From contig NZ_JADEUF010000013.1 in the NCBI RefSeq assembly GCF_015163655.1, forward strand, positions 1 through 50,245: 50,245 bases of DNA, given 5' to 3'. The translations under genes were made by a program, and so were the position numbers. Positions 18,622 to 28,713 of this stretch are shown piece after piece (position 1 is the stretch's first letter; the number at the start of each line of letters is the position of its first letter). Under the pieces are notes generated by a model. The model made no database searches, had not been told where the DNA came from, and was given only the letters and a program-made list of their open reading frames with translations. Source of the DNA: Xenorhabdus griffiniae. Lineage in GTDB: Bacteria; Pseudomonadota; Gammaproteobacteria; Enterobacterales; Enterobacteriaceae.

Positions 18622-18922
18622 TCAGATAATATCTTGATTATTATAGGTTATAAGGCCCATTTCATCTGCCAGCAAATCTACGGCTTTGATAACTGAGTTA
18701 GAAGACCAGAGTGGCTGTGATTCAATAGAGACTGACAGTTGATTTTCTTTAAGCCGATCACCGAATAGCATGATTGCCTTATCACCATGTTGTTTTGATG
18801 CCCACGTTATCGCTTGAGCAGATGGATTATCACGGTAAATTTGGCCTGCGATTCGGCTTCGGAAAGCAAAACATCTTTGTTAACCAATAACCCTGTAAAT
18901 ATACAGAATACAGAGTATGAGT
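18622..18922 (-). pseudogene. decayed gene remnant, function unknown
   Basis: Two minus-strand frames carry protein-like sequence. The upstream frame (about 18922-18815) reads GLLVNKDVLLSEAESQA and then runs to a stop. The next frame takes over with YRDNPSAQAITWASKQ and continues to a TGA at 18622, through LWSSNSVIKAVDLLADEMGL. A single indel near 18845 would join them. I do not recognise the family. It may be the 3' end of a lost accessory gene. Confidence 0.35.
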
Positions 18923-19082
18923 TTTATCACCTTCGATGTGATTATTGCTTGATTCTTATCCCTGATTCACTGGATAATCGTTGGCTTCAAATTTTCTCAT
19001 TGTTTCTTTATCCAGTAGGCCAAACGATTGCGCAAACGAATGGTTGAGCCAATGATGCAGCGCTGATTTTTATTATCTTGTG

Positions 19083-19098
19083 GCGTAATCGTTTTCGT
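19083..19098 (+). promoter_or_regulatory. PurR box before ghxP
   Basis: GCGTAATCGTTTTCGT matches the PurR consensus ACGCAAACGTTTTCGT at 13 of 16 positions, 67 bp before the ghxP start. A weaker half-matching site, GCGCAAACG, starts at 19030. Purine repression suits a purine permease. Confidence 0.6.
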
Positions 19099-19165
19099 TT
19101 GAAGAGGTGAAGAAATAGGGAGAGAACTTTTAAAGCGATATAGTTAACAGAAGCAGGGGAAAAAC

Positions 19166-20512
19166 ATGTCTGGTATGCAGGCACCAACTCAATGCAAACT
19201 CGATAGGTATTTTAAGATTACTGAACGCGGATCGACAATACGTCAGGAAGTTCTCGCTGGATTAACGACATTTTTGGCGATGGTCTATTCCGTTATTGTG
19301 GTACCAGGGATGCTTGGGCAAGCCGGATTTCCTCATACTGCCGTGTTTATTTCTGTTTGTTTAGTGACCGGTATCGGTTCGTTATTGATGGGGTTGTGGG
19401 TTAATTTGCCAATGGCGATTGGTTGTGCGATCTCGTTGACAGCGTTTACCGCATTTAGCCTGGTATTAGGGCAACAGGTCAGCATTCCCGTGGCCCTCGG
19501 TGCGGTTTTCCTGATGGGATGTTTGTTTACGTTAATTTCAGTAACGGGCGTGCGAGCGTGGATTTTGCGTAATATGCCAATGGGTATTGCACATGGAACG
19601 GGTATTGGCATCGGTTTGTTTTTATTGTTGATTGCAGCCAATGGCGTAGGTCTGGTGGTAAAGAACCCAAACGCTGGCTTGCCTGTGTCCTTTGGTTCAT
19701 TGACGTCATTTCCCGTGGTGATGACGTTATTGGGGCTGGCGGGTATTATCGGTCTGGAACGCAAGAAGGTGCCGGGCGGTATCTTGCTGATGATTATCGT
19801 AATTTCTATTATCGGCTTAATTTTTGATCCGGCCGTTAAATATCAAGGATTCTTTAAATTTCCTACATTGGGGGAAGATGGTCTGTCCCTGATGTTCAGT
19901 ATGGATATTATGGGCGCTTTACAGCCTATTGTATTACCCAGTGTTTTGGCTCTGGTCATGACAGCTATATTTGATGCAACGGGTACGATCCGGGCTGTGG
20001 CGGGGCAAGCTAATTTATTGGATAAGAGAGGCCAGATTATCAATGGCGGCAAGGCGCTGACAGCCGATTCTGTCAGTAGTATTTTTGCTGGGATTATCGG
20101 CTCTTCTCCCGCAGCGGTTTATATTGAGTCTGCCGCAGGAACCGCTGCTGGAGGTAAGACGGGTTTAACAGCTTCCATTGTCGGTATTTTATTCCTGTTG
20201 ATTTTATTCCTATCCCCGCTGTCGTATTTAGTTCCCGGCTATGCTACGGCTCCTGCCTTGATGTATGTCGGATTACTGATGCTGAGCAATGTGCGAAAGC
20301 TGAATTTTGATGATTTTGTTGATGCAATGTCAGGTTTACTGTGTGCTGTATTTATTGTGCTGACTTGTAATATCGTCACAGGCATTATGCTGGGTTTCAG
20401 TACACTGGTTGTTGGGCGTATTTTTTCGGGTGAATGGCGTAAATTGAATATTGGTACGGTTATACTTGCCATTGTATTAGTGGTCTTTTATGCCGGCAAT
20501 TGGGCTATCTAA
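19166..20512 (+). CDS. ghxP: guanine/hypoxanthine permease GhxP
   Basis: 448 residues (E. coli GhxP/YjcD 449). It is an inner-membrane proton symporter of the AzgA-like NCS2 branch. [24 protein letters not shown] at the start, the [17 protein letters not shown] region, [20 protein letters not shown] and [15 protein letters not shown] are signatures shared with E. coli. About 12-14 membrane segments fill the length. It is followed by yjcE, as in E. coli. Confidence 0.93.
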   Translation: MSGMQAPTQCKLDRYFKITERGSTIRQEVLAGLTTFLAMVYSVIVVPGMLGQAGFPHTAVFISVCLVTGIGSLLMGLWVNLPMAIGCAISLTAFTAFSLVLGQQVSIPVALGAVFLMGCLFTLISVTGVRAWILRNMPMGIAHGTGIGIGLFLLLIAANGVGLVVKNPNAGLPVSFGSLTSFPVVMTLLGLAGIIGLERKKVPGGILLMIIVISIIGLIFDPAVKYQGFFKFPTLGEDGLSLMFSMDIMGALQPIVLPSVLALVMTAIFDATGTIRAVAGQANLLDKRGQIINGGKALTADSVSSIFAGIIGSSPAAVYIESAAGTAAGGKTGLTASIVGILFLLILFLSPLSYLVPGYATAPALMYVGLLMLSNVRKLNFDDFVDAMSGLLCAVFIVLTCNIVTGIMLGFSTLVVGRIFSGEWRKLNIGTVILAIVLVVFYAGNWAI

Positions 20513-20520
20513 TTAAAATA

Positions 20521-20551
20521 GGATGCGTAAACGACAAGGCGTTGCGCATCC
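20521..20551 (+). terminator. hairpin after ghxP
   Basis: GGATGCG pairs with CGCATCC, and inside it AACG pairs with CGTT around a 6-base loop. It starts 9 bp after the ghxP stop. No strong U-run follows, so it may stabilise the 3' end instead of terminating. Confidence 0.5.
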
Positions 20552-20796
20552 CTTCCATTCCACGGTTAATCATATTGTGACCGCCAGATATATTCTAAAA
20601 TGCGTTAATTTTCCAACACACTCAAGCTAATAAGCATAAAATAGAAAAATGAATCAATAAACATTGATTCACAATGTGATTGCTTTTTGATTTTCTTTAA
20701 TAACTGCAATATTTATGGTTATTAGCGCTATTATTAACAGTGAAAAACAGTCACAATCTTTCCACTGACGGATTTTTGGCAATTTGTAAGGGTAAC

Positions 20797-22446
20797 ATGG
20801 AAATATTCTTTACTATCTTGATCTTGATTTTGGTGGTGTCAGTTTCTGGTGTTCTTACTAAAATGATTCCGTTCCGTATCCCCTTGCCGATAGTGCAAAT
20901 AGCAATGGGAGCGTTGCTGGCCTGGCCTCATTTTGGTTTACACGTTACTTTCGATCCTGAACTCTTCCTCGTATTACTTATCCCTCCTTTGTTATTTGTT
21001 GATGGTTGGAAAACACCAACCAGAGAGTTTTTCCAGCATGGGCGTGAAATCGTCATTTTAGTTTTAGTATTGGTACTGGTGACGGTTATTGGCATTGGTT
21101 ATTTGATCTATTGGTTATTGCCAAGTATCCCTCTTATCGCTGCCTTTGCACTGGCGGCGGTATTGTCCCCAACAGATGCGGTGGCGTTGTCATCAATTGT
21201 TGGAAAAGGACGTATTCCTAAAAATATGATGAGCGTGCTGGAAGGGGAAGCATTAATGAATGATGCTTCCGGTCTGGTGGCTCTGAAATTTGCGGTGGCG
21301 ATTGCCATGGGCACGATGGTATTTACTGTCACTGGCGCAACGGTGGAGTTTTTCAAGGTTGCGATTGGTGGTTTGTTGTCGGGCATCGCCATCACATGGT
21401 TATACAGCAAATCATTGCGCTTAATGAGTCGTTGGAGCGGGGATGATCCTGCAACTCAAATCATGTTTATGATGTTGTTACCGTTCGCTTCCTATATGAT
21501 TGCTGAGCATATCGGTGTATCAGGGATTTTGGCTGCGGTTTCCGCAGGTATGACTATCAGTAAAGCAGGAGTGATCCGTAACGCACCGCTGGATATGCGT
21601 CTGCGTGCCGATAATGTATGGGGAATGCTGGCCTTTGTCTTCAATGGCCTGGTGTTTATCATGCTAGGGCTGCAATTGCCGGGCATTTGGGAAACATCGG
21701 TAGATCAGGCTGAGCTTGATCCAAATGTTGAAACCTGGATGCTGTTCGCTGCCGTTGGCATCATTTACGTTGCGCTGGTATTACTGCGATTCAGTTGGTT
21801 ATGGCTGATGAAAAATATCAGCAAGGTGCTGATAAAGAAAAGACCGCTTCAGTTTGCTTCCTATACGACACGTGAGTTGTGGTTGGCTTCATTTGCGGGT
21901 GTCCGTGGGGCAATTACGCTGGCAGGTGCTTTGTCTGTACCACTGTTCCTGCCGGATGGTGACCCATTTCCGGCACGTTATCAGTTGATTTTCATTGCTG
22001 CGGGCGTGATTCTGTTCTCCCTCTTTGTCGGGGTTATCGGTTTACCTTTGCTGCTACGTGGCATGAAAGTTGGCGATAAGCAGGCAGATCTCACTGAAAT
22101 CAGAATGGCAAAATCGGCAATGGCTGAAGTTGCTATTGTCAGTATGAATAAGATGGAAGAGCGTCTGTCAGCCAGTACTGAAGAAAAATTGGATGCAGAA
22201 GTCATTAGTGAGGTTGCGTCTCGCGTGACCGGTTATTTGCGGCGTCGTACCGCGGGAACGGATGAAATCGAGCATAATCTGATGGTTGAAGATTTGGAAC
22301 GCCGTTTCCGCTTGACGGCATTGAGGGCTGAACGCGGGGAGTTATATCACCTGCGTGCAACCCGTAAGATTAGTAATGAAACACTACAAACGTTGCTACA
22401 TGATCTTGATTTGTTAGAAGCGCTTTTAGTGGAGAAAGATCAATAA
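20797..22446 (+). CDS. yjcE: Na+/H+ antiporter-family protein YjcE
   Basis: 549 residues from ATG 20797, the E. coli YjcE length. AAGGG lies just upstream. An in-frame extension to 20740 adds 19 polar residues and looks spurious. It is a CPA1 antiporter with about 12 membrane helices; motifs are LIPPLLFVDGWKT, AAVLSPTDAVALSSIVG, EGEALMNDASGLVALKFA and GVRGAITLAGALS. A charged C-terminal cytoplasmic tail of ~100 residues follows. Whether it carries Na+ or K+ is not decided by sequence. Confidence 0.9.
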   Translation: MEIFFTILILILVVSVSGVLTKMIPFRIPLPIVQIAMGALLAWPHFGLHVTFDPELFLVLLIPPLLFVDGWKTPTREFFQHGREIVILVLVLVLVTVIGIGYLIYWLLPSIPLIAAFALAAVLSPTDAVALSSIVGKGRIPKNMMSVLEGEALMNDASGLVALKFAVAIAMGTMVFTVTGATVEFFKVAIGGLLSGIAITWLYSKSLRLMSRWSGDDPATQIMFMMLLPFASYMIAEHIGVSGILAAVSAGMTISKAGVIRNAPLDMRLRADNVWGMLAFVFNGLVFIMLGLQLPGIWETSVDQAELDPNVETWMLFAAVGIIYVALVLLRFSWLWLMKNISKVLIKKRPLQFASYTTRELWLASFAGVRGAITLAGALSVPLFLPDGDPFPARYQLIFIAAGVILFSLFVGVIGLPLLLRGMKVGDKQADLTEIRMAKSAMAEVAIVSMNKMEERLSASTEEKLDAEVISEVASRVTGYLRRRTAGTDEIEHNLMVEDLERRFRLTALRAERGELYHLRATRKISNETLQTLLHDLDLLEALLVEKDQ

Positions 22447-22467
22447 AAGGTGAAAGACCAATAAATT

Positions 22468-23367
22468 ATGTGGCTGTTAACGATCACAACATTTTTGTGG
22501 GCCGCCTCATTTAGCCTGATTGGCGCTTATCTCGCTGGTCAGGTTGATAGCTGGTTTTCGGTTCTTGTCAGGGTAATGTTGGCAGCAATGGTATTTTTAC
22601 CATTTTTGCGCTGGCGTGGGTTATCACTGAAAGTTATTTCACTGTATATGGCTGTTGGTGCCTGTCAGCTTGGTGTGATGTATTTGTTTGTTTTTCATGC
22701 CTATCATTATCTGACTGTGGCAGAATTTTTGCTGTTTACCATTATGACGCCACTTTATGTCACATTAATTTATGATCTGATGGGGCGTCAGCGATTGCGC
22801 TGGGGTTATGCCTTGAGTTCTTTATTGGCAGTGGCTGGTGCAGCGATTATTCGTTATGACCGATTGAGTGAATCTTTCTGGATTGGCTTATTGTTAGTGC
22901 AACTGGCAAATATTTTCTTTGCGATCGGTCAGGTCGGTTATAAGCGCTTAATGGAGATCCATCCCATTCCACAACGAGTGGCATTTTCATGGTTCTATCT
23001 GGGCGCTTGTGCCGTCGCCATCATCGGCTGGCTAATGTTTGGTGATCCGCAAAAATTGCCCACAACTCAGCTTCAGTGGGGTGTTTTGGTTTGGCTGGGT
23101 GTTGGGGCATCGGGGATTGGCTACTTTATGTGGAACTATGGTGCCACCCAAGTGGATGCCGGAACACTGGCAATTATGAATAATATGTTGGTTCCGGCGG
23201 GGTTATTGGTCAATTTTGCAATTTGGCAGCAGCATCCTAACTGGCTGAGCTTTACCATTGGAGGCAGCCTGATTGTTGCGTCACTTTGGGTGCATCACCG
23301 TTGGATACTGAGACCCGTTTCACCAACGGCAAATTGTCCACCGCGTGCTGGCGCGCAGAACGAATAA
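22468..23367 (+). CDS. yigM: biotin transporter YigM (EamA/DMT family)
   Basis: 299 residues, the length of E. coli YigM/BioP. Ten membrane helices form two EamA repeats. The closing segment [19 protein letters not shown] ends the second repeat. The adjacency to metR matches E. coli, where YigM was shown to take up biotin. Its 3' end overlaps the 3' end of metR by 116 bp on the opposite strand. It begins only 21 bp after yjcE, although the two lie far apart in E. coli. Confidence 0.88.
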   Translation: MWLLTITTFLWAASFSLIGAYLAGQVDSWFSVLVRVMLAAMVFLPFLRWRGLSLKVISLYMAVGACQLGVMYLFVFHAYHYLTVAEFLLFTIMTPLYVTLIYDLMGRQRLRWGYALSSLLAVAGAAIIRYDRLSESFWIGLLLVQLANIFFAIGQVGYKRLMEIHPIPQRVAFSWFYLGACAVAIIGWLMFGDPQKLPTTQLQWGVLVWLGVGASGIGYFMWNYGATQVDAGTLAIMNNMLVPAGLLVNFAIWQQHPNWLSFTIGGSLIVASLWVHHRWILRPVSPTANCPPRAGAQNE

Positions 23368-24208
23368 AAGTATCGATAGCGGGTTGGCGCTGCTCCCCTT
23401 CTCGGCTGGCAGCGTACAATCTGCTCCATAATCCCTCTCCTAACGTTTGGGTTACAACTAACCCTTGTCGTTCGAATGTTTCCACGGCCCAGTGTGGTAA
23501 CGCGGCAATACCCAATCGGGCGGCAACCATCTGAATCAGCAATAGCGTATTGTCAACTGTTTTTAATGTCGGCGTAATTTCCGCGGGTTGGAGAAAGCGT
23601 CGCCAGATATCAAGCCGTTGGCGCTGGACCGGATAAATCAGCAAAGTTTCAGCAGCGAGATCTTGTGGGCGAATATCGCGTGTATTTGCCAGTGGATGAT
23701 CTGGTGCGATCACCAGCTTCACTTCATAATCAAACAGCGGCGTATAGTGCAGGTTACTGTCTGCAATAATGTCAGATGTCAGGACAATATCCAGCTCACG
23801 TTTTTGCAGAGCAGGTTGAGGATCAAATGTCACACCAGATTTAAAGTCCACATTAACCTGCGGCCAGCTTTCACGAAAACGCTTCAGTGCGGGTGTCAGC
23901 CATTGAATACAGCTATGGCATTCAATAGCAATGCGTAAGTTTGTTTCTTGTGGTTCATGACATTGACGTAAGGAAGCTGTCACCAAGGGTAAAACTTGCT
24001 CTGCTAATTTTAATAACACTTCTCCTTGAGGCGTTAACTTCAGGGGTTGGCTTTTCCGAATGAATAACTTAAATCCCAGCCGATGTTCTAATTCACTGAA
24101 CTGATGAGAGAGCGCAGATTGCGTTTGATGCAAATAATTTGCCGCCGCTGCGAGTGAGCCACAATGGTTCAGTGCTTGTAGTGTTTTTAAGTGTTTTAGT
24201 TCGATCAT
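23252..24208 (-). CDS. metR: LysR-type regulator MetR
   Basis: 318 residues (E. coli 317). The N-terminal helix-turn-helix is [36 protein letters not shown]. The effector domain, which binds homocysteine in E. coli MetR, includes [17 protein letters not shown] and [23 protein letters not shown]. It activates metE and glyA and represses itself. It is divergent from metE with a MetR site overlapping its own start codon. The last ~38 codons overlap yigM tail to tail. Confidence 0.95.
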   Translation of the reverse strand: MIELKHLKTLQALNHCGSLAAAANYLHQTQSALSHQFSELEHRLGFKLFIRKSQPLKLTPQGEVLLKLAEQVLPLVTASLRQCHEPQETNLRIAIECHSCIQWLTPALKRFRESWPQVNVDFKSGVTFDPQPALQKRELDIVLTSDIIADSNLHYTPLFDYEVKLVIAPDHPLANTRDIRPQDLAAETLLIYPVQRQRLDIWRRFLQPAEITPTLKTVDNTLLLIQMVAARLGIAALPHWAVETFERQGLVVTQTLGEGLWSRLYAASREGEQRQPAIDTFIRSARQHAVDNLPLVKRVSVSNGDAPKVTQQSGCLQW

Positions 24209-24220
24209 GAAAAACCTTCA
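24208..24220. promoter_or_regulatory. MetR binding site
   Basis: TGAAAAACCTTCA is an exact match to the MetR pattern TGAA-N5-TTCA. Its first base is the last base of the metR start triplet as read on the plus strand, so binding there could block metR directly. Confidence 0.7.
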
Positions 24221-24272
24221 AGATGATAATGAATAATTTGCGCTTGTGGTTTATACATTACCTGTTGATTAT

Positions 24273-24296
24273 AGAAGTGTAAACATCTAGACGGCT
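24273..24296. promoter_or_regulatory. three tandem met boxes (MetJ)
   Basis: Three consecutive 8 bp units, AGAAGTGT, AAACATCT and AGACGGCT, compare with the MetJ consensus AGACGTCT; the last matches 7 of 8. They end 20 bp before the metE start, a normal place for MetJ-SAM repression. Confidence 0.65.
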
Positions 24297-24316
24297 AAAA
24301 AATTACGGGTGACGAC

Positions 24317-26596
24317 ATGACGGTTTTGAATCATACATTAGGTTTTCCACGTATCGGATTGAAAAGAGAACTAAAAAAGGCGCAAGAGAACTATTGGGCG
24401 GGCAAAATTTCTCAACAGGAATTGCTGGAGATAGGTCGTGAATTACGTGCACGTCACTGGCAACAACAAAAAGAAGCGGGCGTTGATTTAGTCCCCGTTG
24501 GTGATTTTGCCTGGTATGACCAAGTATTGACCACAAGCCTGTTATTGGGCAATGTTCCGCCACGTCATCAAAATGAAGATGGCAATATTGATCTGGATAC
24601 ACTGTTCCGTATTGCCCGCGGCCGGGCACCAACTGGTACACCTGCGGCTGCTTCGGAAATGACTAAATGGTTTAATACAAATTATCATTATATTGTGCCT
24701 GAATTTCAGGAAGGGCAGGCATTTAAGCTGGGTTGGACTCAGTTGTTGGACGAAGTTGATGAAGCTCTGGCACTGGGGCACAACGTAAAACCTGTACTTT
24801 TGGGACCGGTGACCTATTTATGGCTTGGTAAGGTAAAAGGCAAAGTTTTTGATCGCCTGTCTCTATTAAAAGATATCCTGCCGGTATACCAGCAAGTACT
24901 GGCAGAACTGGCAAAACGTGGCATTGAATGGGTACAGATTGATGAACCGGCTCTGGTACTGGAATTACCAGAAACGTGGCTGGCAGCATTCTCAACGGCT
25001 TATCAAGCACTTGAGGGGCAGGTGAAATTGTTGCTGACGACCTATTTCGATAGCGTCGGGCACAATCTGGAGACAATCAAATCGTTGCCAGTGCAGGGGT
25101 TGCATGTTGATTTGGTTGCGGGAAGGGATTCACTTGAGAATTTGGATAAATCTCTGCCGAAAGATTGGTTGCTTTCATTGGGAGTGATTAACGGCCGTAA
25201 TGTTTGGCGAGCCGATTTGAGTGAGAAATATCAGCTTGTTGCACCATGGGTTGGTAAGAGAAATGTGTGGATTGGCACTTCCTGTTCACTGCTGCATAGC
25301 CCTATTGACCTGAATGATGAAACTGGGTTGGATGAAGAAGTGAAAAGCTGGTTTGCCTTTGCATTACAAAAATGTGCGGAACTTTCTTTGTTGTCGCAAG
25401 CATTGAATGTGCCAGAAGGCAATAAACAAGCCGAGCTGGATGCCTATAGTGCTCCCATTCGCGCCCGTCGCAGTTCCACAAGAGTGAATAATCCCGCGGT
25501 CGCTGGGCGTATTGCAGCAATTAAGCCACAGGACAGTGAACGTCAGCAGGTATATCCTGAACGTGCTAAGCTCCAGCGTCAACGTTACAATTTACCGCTG
25601 TGGCCAACAACAACCATAGGTTCATTCCCACAAACGACGGAAATTCGTAGCCTACGTCTCGATTTCAAAAAAGGTCGGGTGGATAGTACGCACTATCGAA
25701 CCAATATCAATGAACATATTAAACAGGCGATCCAAGAGCAGGAGCGTTTGGGGTTGGATGTCTTGGTACACGGTGAAGCTGAACGTAACGACATGGTGGA
25801 ATATTTCGGCGAACACTTTGACGGTTATGTCTTTACCCAAAATGGTTGGGTACAGAGTTATGGCTCCCGTTGCGTGAAACCACCGGTCATCATTGGCGAT
25901 ATTAGCCGTCCAGAGGCGATAACAGTAAACTGGGCGACCTATGCGCAATCCTTGACTGATAAGCCAGTCAAAGGCATGTTGACCGGGCCTGTGACCATTC
26001 TCTGCTGGTCATTCCCAAGGGAAGATATTAGTCGTGAAACCATTGCTAAACAGATCGCACTGGCTTTGCGTGATGAAGTTGATGATTTGCAGAAGGCAGG
26101 CATTGGCATTATCCAGATTGATGAACCTGCATTGCGTGAAGGTTTGCCACTGCGCAGAGAAGAGTGGCAGGAATATCTGGAGTGGGCGGTGGATGCTTTC
26201 AAACTGAGCGCAGCCATTGCGAAAGATGATACCCAAATCCACACTCATATGTGTTATTGCGAGTTCAATGACATCATGCCGTCGATTGCAGCGCTGGATG
26301 CGGATGTGATCACCATTGAAACCTCGCGCTCGGATATGGAATTGCTGGATTCATTCGAAGATTTCTCTTATCCGAATGAGATAGGGCCTGGTGTGTATGA
26401 CATTCACTCACCAAACGTCCCCAGCGTTGAATGGATTGAGGCATTGTTACGCAAAGCGGCTGATCGTATTCCAGTCGAGCGTTTGTGGGTGAACCCAGAC
26501 TGCGGATTGAAAACTCGTGGTTGGACAGAAACCAGACAAGCGTTGGCAAACATGGTTGAAGCGGCAAAACGCTTGCGCTCCTCATTAAATAGTTAA
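24317..26596 (+). CDS. metE: cobalamin-independent methionine synthase MetE
   Basis: 759 residues (E. coli 753). It transfers a methyl group from methyltetrahydrofolate-triglutamate to homocysteine. The start [21 protein letters not shown] and [13 protein letters not shown], at the opening of the second barrel, are signatures. Zinc ligands lie in HTHMCYC, in the downstream Glu of ETSRSDME, and in [11 protein letters not shown]. It is controlled from the shared metR-metE region. Confidence 0.97.
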   Translation: MTVLNHTLGFPRIGLKRELKKAQENYWAGKISQQELLEIGRELRARHWQQQKEAGVDLVPVGDFAWYDQVLTTSLLLGNVPPRHQNEDGNIDLDTLFRIARGRAPTGTPAAASEMTKWFNTNYHYIVPEFQEGQAFKLGWTQLLDEVDEALALGHNVKPVLLGPVTYLWLGKVKGKVFDRLSLLKDILPVYQQVLAELAKRGIEWVQIDEPALVLELPETWLAAFSTAYQALEGQVKLLLTTYFDSVGHNLETIKSLPVQGLHVDLVAGRDSLENLDKSLPKDWLLSLGVINGRNVWRADLSEKYQLVAPWVGKRNVWIGTSCSLLHSPIDLNDETGLDEEVKSWFAFALQKCAELSLLSQALNVPEGNKQAELDAYSAPIRARRSSTRVNNPAVAGRIAAIKPQDSERQQVYPERAKLQRQRYNLPLWPTTTIGSFPQTTEIRSLRLDFKKGRVDSTHYRTNINEHIKQAIQEQERLGLDVLVHGEAERNDMVEYFGEHFDGYVFTQNGWVQSYGSRCVKPPVIIGDISRPEAITVNWATYAQSLTDKPVKGMLTGPVTILCWSFPREDISRETIAKQIALALRDEVDDLQKAGIGIIQIDEPALREGLPLRREEWQEYLEWAVDAFKLSAAIAKDDTQIHTHMCYCEFNDIMPSIAALDADVITIETSRSDMELLDSFEDFSYPNEIGPGVYDIHSPNVPSVEWIEALLRKAADRIPVERLWVNPDCGLKTRGWTETRQALANMVEAAKRLRSSLNS

Positions 26597-26598
26597 CT

Positions 26599-26702
26599 TA
26601 TACCAATCTAACTTCAAGATGCGTGTGATTTCTCCCTGCGAAGTGGGGAGAAATCAGGTTTTATATCATGCTGTAAATTGCAACTTAAAGTTTAATGCGT
26701 AA
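26599..26702 (+). repeat. MITE-like hairpin repeat, copy 4
   Basis: It begins 3 bp after the metE stop with TATACCAATCTAACTTCAAG. The stem reads CTCCCTGC/GTGGGGAG, where two paired changes leave two G-U pairs, so RNA pairing survives. The right tip has GCGTAAGG in place of GCGTATA, so the promoter-like -10 is lost. Confidence 0.9.
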
Positions 26703-27042
26703 GGGTTTATTTGTTTAATTTAAACTTAATAAGTGATAAAACTGCCCGCTACAGTTAGTGCAATATGGCGGGTAGAAAAGTTGGTCATGTATTGGATAGT
26801 TAGATGCGCTCAATAAACATCCCTATCACTTTGTCATGCAATTCTTCCGATTTGGAATTATTCAATGCATAATTCCAGTTTACTCAGGTAATTGTCAGAC
26901 TATTTTCAAACAATCTCCTTTTTCAATTGCGATTTTCATTCCTTATCACTGAGTTTTTCAACTACCCATATCGATTTCTGATAGCGAAAAGCATAACAAA
27001 TATGGCATGTTCCAGTTTGTCCATTTTTGATGAGGTTTTGTG
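26703..27042. other. 340 bp leader region before the GntP-family gene
   Basis: It contains a loose inverted repeat CCCGC (26743-26747 region) with GCGGG about 20 bases later, possibly a metE transcript end. I see no ORF or clear operator. Confidence 0.35.
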
Positions 27043-28428
27043 ATGGAGTTTTATATTCCAATTATTGGGTTGGGAGTGGCGGTATTTACGCTGGTTTTTC
27101 TGGTTTTGCGGACTCGTGTTCATGTCCTGATTGCTATGCTAATTGCAGCGATAATCGCTGGAATATCAGGCGGTTTGACTATGAATAATGTCGTTGAAGT
27201 GATCGCTAAAGGATTTGGTTCGACATTAGGCAACATCGGTATTGTGATTGGATTGGGATGCATGATGGGGCGAATATTGGAAGTATCGGGAGCAACAGAG
27301 CAGATCGCTTATAGCCTGATTAAATGGTTAGGTAAAAGGCGCGAAGAGTGGGCTTTGGCGATTACCGGTTATATTGTCAGTATCCCCATATTTGTAAATT
27401 CAGCTTTTGTGATCCTCTATCCCCTGGTGAAGGCATTGGCGAAGAAAGGTAAGCGCAATGTATTGTCCCTTGGGGTTGCTTTGGCAGGAGGGTTAGTGGT
27501 CACTCACCATATCGTTCCGCCAACGCCAGGGCCGCTTGGTGTCGCCGGAATATTTGGGGTGAGTATCGGCAAAATGATGCTGACAGGTATGATACTGGCG
27601 GTACCCTGTGTTATTGGTATTACCTGTTATGCAAAGTGGCTGGAGACTAAATATCCTGAATATCAACTTGGTGATACAGAAGAAAGAACAGAAAACTTAT
27701 CACTAGTTCATCAGCGTTATCTGGAAGAGAAAGAGCAAAAATCACTTCCAAGCCTATTTCTTTCTCTTTTACCCATCGTCGTGCCAATTATTCTGATTTT
27801 TATTGGCGTAATTAATGGAATGATACTGAAAACTGATGAGTTTGCCGGTAAGGAGAATGCTTTCTATTTTCAGATTTTTGATTTTCTAGGCTCCCCCATT
27901 ATCGCGCTAGCAATCAGTGTATTACTGGCGGTTTATACCTTAATGCCAAACGTCAGTAAGCATGAAGTAATTGAACATCTGGAAACAGGGTTAAAAACTG
28001 TTGGCATTATTTTATTGGTGTCAGGAGCGGGAGGGGCATTAGGTGCAGTGTTGAACGAAGGCGCAACAGGGACGATATTGGCGCACTATATTGCCAGCCT
28101 GCCCATAACACCTGTTTTGATCCCATTTATCATTGCGACACTGATACGCATAATTCAAGGCTCTGGCACAGTGGCAATGATAACTGCGGCGTCTATTTCT
28201 GCACCAGTTATCAAACAGATACCGGATGTTAATCTGTTGGTGGCGGCTCAAGCTGCGATGATGGGCACACTGTTTTTCAGTTACTTCAATGACTGTTTTT
28301 TCTGGGTAGTTAACCGGATGATGGGGATTAAAAGTGCAAGGCAGCAGATTATCGTTTGGTCGATTCCTACCACAATTGCATGGGGGATTGGATTGTGTGG
28401 TGTACTGCTTCTTAATCTCGTCATGTGA
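27043..28428 (+). CDS. GntP-family gluconate/organic acid permease
   Basis: 461 residues from ATG 27043, with TGAGG 7 nt upstream; a GTG at 27040 is in frame but too close to that site. About 12-13 membrane helices. Family motifs include RTRVHVLIAMLIAAIIAGISGG, NIGIVIGLGCMMGRILE, PIFVNSAFVILYPLVKALAKK and HHIVPPTPGPLG. It resembles GntP/DsdX/YgbN transporters. The substrate (gluconate, D-serine or another hydroxy acid) cannot be set from sequence, and no catabolic gene is next to it. E. coli has ysgA in this place. Confidence 0.85.
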   Translation: MEFYIPIIGLGVAVFTLVFLVLRTRVHVLIAMLIAAIIAGISGGLTMNNVVEVIAKGFGSTLGNIGIVIGLGCMMGRILEVSGATEQIAYSLIKWLGKRREEWALAITGYIVSIPIFVNSAFVILYPLVKALAKKGKRNVLSLGVALAGGLVVTHHIVPPTPGPLGVAGIFGVSIGKMMLTGMILAVPCVIGITCYAKWLETKYPEYQLGDTEERTENLSLVHQRYLEEKEQKSLPSLFLSLLPIVVPIILIFIGVINGMILKTDEFAGKENAFYFQIFDFLGSPIIALAISVLLAVYTLMPNVSKHEVIEHLETGLKTVGIILLVSGAGGALGAVLNEGATGTILAHYIASLPITPVLIPFIIATLIRIIQGSGTVAMITAASISAPVIKQIPDVNLLVAAQAAMMGTLFFSYFNDCFFWVVNRMMGIKSARQQIIVWSIPTTIAWGIGLCGVLLLNLVM

Positions 28429-28479
28429 ATGGCTTATGTGAATAGTGATAGTGCTCTGTAACGGGCGCTACCTTTTAAA

Positions 28480-28495
28480 TGTGATTTTTATCACA
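28480..28495. promoter_or_regulatory. CRP site 1 of udp
   Basis: TGTGATTTTTATCACA is a perfect TGTGA-N6-TCACA palindrome. It lies 52 bp (centre to centre) upstream of a second CRP-like site, the spacing seen in CytR/CRP-controlled nucleoside promoters. Confidence 0.8.
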
Positions 28496-28531
28496 AATTC
28501 ATGTATGTGTTTCTTTCTTGTCTCAATTAAA

Positions 28532-28547
28532 GATGATTTCAATCACT
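28532..28547. promoter_or_regulatory. CRP site 2 of udp
   Basis: GATGATTTCAATCACT, with core palindrome TGATTTCAATCA. It is weaker than site 1. If it acts at -41.5, the transcript would begin near 28581, just inside repeat copy 5. Confidence 0.5.
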
Positions 28548-28574
28548 AAAAAATGTCAGAGTATTGACTAAATT

Positions 28575-28679
28575 TATACGCATTAAACTTCAAGTTGCAA
28601 TTTACAACACAATATGAAATCTGATCTCTCCCCGCGAAGCGGGGAGAGATCACACGCATCTTGAAGTGAGATTGGTGTA
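28575..28679 (-). repeat. MITE-like hairpin repeat, copy 5
   Basis: It starts TATACGCATTAAACTTCAAG and ends CATCTTGAAGTGAGATTGG-TGTA. The stem reads GATCTCTCCCCGC/GCGGGGAGAGATC. Compared with the other copies the outer pair is changed on both arms, so pairing is kept. It lies between the CRP sites and the udp ribosome binding site, so it is probably part of the udp 5' leader. Confidence 0.9.
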
Positions 28680-28713
28680 GGTATTCATATTTTTGTCCGT
28701 TGAGGAGTCTGAT

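Larger units (their letters stand above)
18503..19165. other. 663 bp region between glk and ghxP
   Basis: It holds the decayed gene remnant at 18622-18922 and, near its right end, purine-repressor-like sites before ghxP. No intact gene is seen. Confidence 0.5.

Noticed and set aside
18814-19047. Plus-strand 77-codon ORF before ghxP
   Set aside because: No ribosome binding site or recognisable protein; it overlaps the minus-strand remnant and purine-control region.
19333-19764. 143-codon minus-strand ORF inside ghxP
   Set aside because: It is an antisense shadow of a well-supported membrane protein gene with low-complexity composition and no start site.
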